From JBKJTP01 sp046590195 (GTDB lineage: Bacteria > Bacteroidota > Ignavibacteria > Palsa-1295): a stretch of DNA of 7,471 bases. Under the pieces are notes generated by a model. It searched no databases. It was not told the origin of the DNA and was given only the letters and a program-made list of their open reading frames with translations. The DNA is taken from positions 1 through 7,471 of the forward strand of contig JBKJTP010000046.1 of NCBI GenBank assembly GCA_046590195.1, read 5' to 3'. The position numbers and the translations under genes are program-made. Positions 6,243 to 7,471 of this stretch are shown piece by piece. Numbering within the stretch: the stretch's first letter is position 1; every line of letters begins with the position of its first letter.

Positions 6243-6276
6243 CCCCGTTGCGGCGCGGTTCCCGCGCCTGGTGGGG
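6243..6276. repeat. GC-rich stem-loop upstream of the gcvT promoter
   Basis: GGCGCGG (6252-6258), TTC loop and CCGCGCC (6262-6268) form a perfect 7-bp stem. CCCC (6243-6246) and GGGG (6273-6276) can add an outer stem across internal loops. It lies just above the promoter box and differs in sequence from the REP-like pair beside it. There is no T-run, so it is not a clear terminator. Confidence 0.5.
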
Positions 6277-6296
6277 CGTGCAATAGCTCGTTCTTT

Positions 6297-6461
6297 CGTA
6301 GGGCCACTCGGAAGAGTGGCCGAAATGCGGGCTGCGCATTTGTCGATCGCATACATCCCGTGCGGGAAACGTGATTGAATGTTTCGTCTCACGCAGTAAC
6401 ACCGGATTTGACTTCGCACCTCTAGTCACGCTTCTCGGCCACTCTTCCGAGTGGCCCTACG
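6297..6461. repeat. REP-like inverted pair (BIME-like or MITE), 27-nt perfect arms
   Basis: The left arm (6297-6323) and right arm (6435-6461) are exact reverse complements over 27 nt. Each arm is itself a hairpin, GGCCACTC-GGAA-GAGTGGCC, with GTAG at its outer foot. The 111-nt middle holds further stems: AAATGCG/CGCATTT (6323-6341) and TCCCG/CGGGA (6356-6367). This is the organisation of REP sequences paired as a BIME. It fills the space between the RecA-like gene (stop 17 nt away) and the gcvT promoter. No transposase gene is present, and I see no target-site duplication that I can support. Confidence 0.7.
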
Positions 6462-6477
6462 GAAATCGGCGCCCTGC

Positions 6478-7278
6478 TCACGCTACATCCGCATACTCTA
6501 ACTCCTTATTTTTCAACGAAACTCGTTGCGCGGGATCGAGCCATGAATCCTCTTCGTCAACGCTTTCCTCATCATCGGTGCGCTCCTCGTTCTCCTCATC
6601 ACGTACGTCAGAGACTTCTGCGATGACTTCTTCCGCCTCAGCCTCCTCATCGAGTCCGGTTTCTAGCTCGGCTGTTACTTCCTCCTCAAGCTGGTTCTCC
6701 TTCGCGAAGTCTTCAGCTAGCGCCGTTTCTTGCTGGATCTGATCAAAGCTGAGCTCCGACGATTGCTTCTTGAGATATGCGCCGACTTCCACGATATTGC
6801 TGGCAGCAAATCGCAACGAGCCATTGACGCCATAATATCCTGGCTTGCATTGCATGAACAGCACAACGCGGATCTGGAACATGTTGCGAACGCGGCGCAG
6901 CCATTGGCCGAGCTCGACTCTGTGTCGCTGCGTGAGCGCCGCGAACTCGAAGCTATTGATCACGAGCGCGCCAACTTGCTTCGTCGAGATGATGTGCTCG
7001 AGCGTTTCGAGCCTTTCCATGAAGCTCGATTCAAGCCAGGTCATGTACAGCAATCGTGGGCGGCGGCTGGCGAACTTGTGCAATACACGTTCAAAGGAGC
7101 GATGATCGATCAACGTATTAACGTAGAGCACATGCTGCTCTTTCGGGAGATACTTGACGGTATCGAATGCGAGCTTTGCAGATTCATTGATGGTATCATG
7201 TTCGTTGCCGCCAAAGATGACGTCGAGCGCGCGAGGAGTGTGTTGGGATGCGAGGGGATGCAGGAGGTTGTTTTTCAT
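6478..7278 (-). CDS. Unrecognised protein, possible degenerate RecA/KaiC-like domain with acidic tail
   Basis: The product is 266 residues long. Residues 15-170 show a strand/helix rhythm like RecA-fold ATPases: a first strand and loop ALDVIFGGNEHDTINES (17-33) where a Walker A should be, strand HVLYVNTLID (49-58), strand RLLYMTWLES (75-84), a Walker B-like strand VGALVINSFEF (102-112) followed by a helix, strand IRVVLFMQCKP (136-146), and LRFAASNIVEV (155-165), which resembles the late strand of KaiC/RadA proteins. The P-loop Gly-Lys-Thr is absent, so ATP binding is doubtful. Residues 198-245 are very acidic (runs of Glu and Asp), ending in a mixed tail. This reading of the fold is inference; I know no named family. 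The ATG at 7276-7278 lacks a Shine-Dalgarno. The gene stands alone, flanked on both sides by REP-like pairs. Confidence 0.72.
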   Translation of the reverse strand: MKNNLLHPLASQHTPRALDVIFGGNEHDTINESAKLAFDTVKYLPKEQHVLYVNTLIDHRSFERVLHKFASRRPRLLYMTWLESSFMERLETLEHIISTKQVGALVINSFEFAALTQRHRVELGQWLRRVRNMFQIRVVLFMQCKPGYYGVNGSLRFAASNIVEVGAYLKKQSSELSFDQIQQETALAEDFAKENQLEEEVTAELETGLDEEAEAEEVIAEVSDVRDEENEERTDDEESVDEEDSWLDPAQRVSLKNKELEYADVA

Positions 7279-7325
7279 AGGTGGGATGTATTGATTGTGT
7301 TTGAAGCGACGGACGCCGCTATCAT

Positions 7326-7459
7326 GGTAGGCGCAGGCTTTAGCCAGCGTAAGAATCTTCGGGAAAAGATGCGATCAGAGTTGACCTCTACATTTCACCC
7401 GATTCGGAATTCCGGAGGTATCCTCACGAGCAGCACGCTGGCTAAAGCCTGCGCCTACC
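7326..7459. repeat. Second REP-like inverted pair, 25-nt perfect arms
   Basis: Positions 7326-7350 and 7435-7459 are exact reverse complements over 25 nt. Each arm has GTAG near its outer end, then an imperfect palindrome CGC-A-GGCT-TT-AGCC-A-GCG with one A/A mismatch. The sequence differs entirely from the pair at 6297-6461 but has the same architecture. It lies in the 193-nt region 7279-7471 upstream of the RecA-like gene, where I see no coding frame and no clear promoter. The element may continue past the window edge. Confidence 0.7.
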
Positions 7460-7471
7460 GGGGGAGGTGCC

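Noticed and set aside
6223..6429. 68-codon minus-strand frame in the gcvT spacer
   Set aside because: It crosses the REP-like left arm and the promoter region, with no family resemblance. I read it as chance coding in GC-rich palindromes.
6297..6461. CRISPR array
   Set aside because: There are only two copies, in inverted rather than direct orientation, with a single 111-nt middle and no cas genes.
1..7471. Over-representation of GATC and CGATCG as a possible DNA-uptake or methylation signal
   Set aside because: The tetramer is frequent throughout the coding parts and is explained well enough by preferred Ile ATC and Asp GAT codons. I have no count against a background model to claim more.

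Overview
The window carries seven protein-coding genes, all on the minus strand. It probably comes from a mid-GC member of the Bacteroidota/Chlorobiota/Ignavibacteriota (FCB) group. That placement is an inference from two things. Intergenic regions carry -7 boxes of the Bacteroidota TAnnTTTG type (exactly TATATTTG at 1519-1526 and 6226-6233, and TAGTTTTG at 719-726). There is also a small lipoprotein with a FASC-DD leader. No rRNA, tRNA or other marker gene is present to fix the taxon.

Layout from the right, in the direction of transcription. The intergenic stretch 7279-7471 holds a 25-nt perfect inverted repeat, with REP-like palindromes in BIME arrangement. Next is a gene (6478-7278) for an unrecognised protein that looks like a RecA/KaiC-type fold with a lost Walker A motif and a long acidic tail. 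The spacer 6189-6477 is crowded with hairpins: a second, unrelated REP-like inverted pair (27 nt, perfect), a GC-rich stem-loop, and a promoter overlapped by an operator-like palindrome. Then comes a compact run with gaps of 10, -1, 40 and 58 nt: gcvT (glycine cleavage T protein), livG and livF (ATPases of a branched-chain amino-acid-type ABC importer), a MatC/SLC13-like ion-transporter-superfamily permease, and an MgtC/SapB-family membrane protein. No ABC permease (livH/livM) or binding protein (livK) is in this run, so the two ATPases must work with subunits encoded elsewhere.

A promoter at 1519-1526 drives a 188-residue lipoprotein of unknown role (895-1461), which ends at a strong stem-loop (856-875). 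The 449-base spacer 446-894 has no convincing protein gene. It looks like a transcribed, structured leader or small RNA on the minus strand: a -7-like box at 719-726, several hairpins, four copies of a 10-nt motif, and a terminator-like hairpin with a T-run at 476-494. That hairpin sits 31 nt before the start of an elongation factor G paralogue (EF-G2 type), whose first 148 codons fill the left end of the window.

Most of the window is ordinary metabolism and transport. The parts worth a second look are the two REP-like pairs, the repeat-bearing leader of EF-G2, the degenerate RecA-like protein, and the odd grouping of gcvT with orphan ABC ATPases. I do not see a complete new defence or mobile system here.
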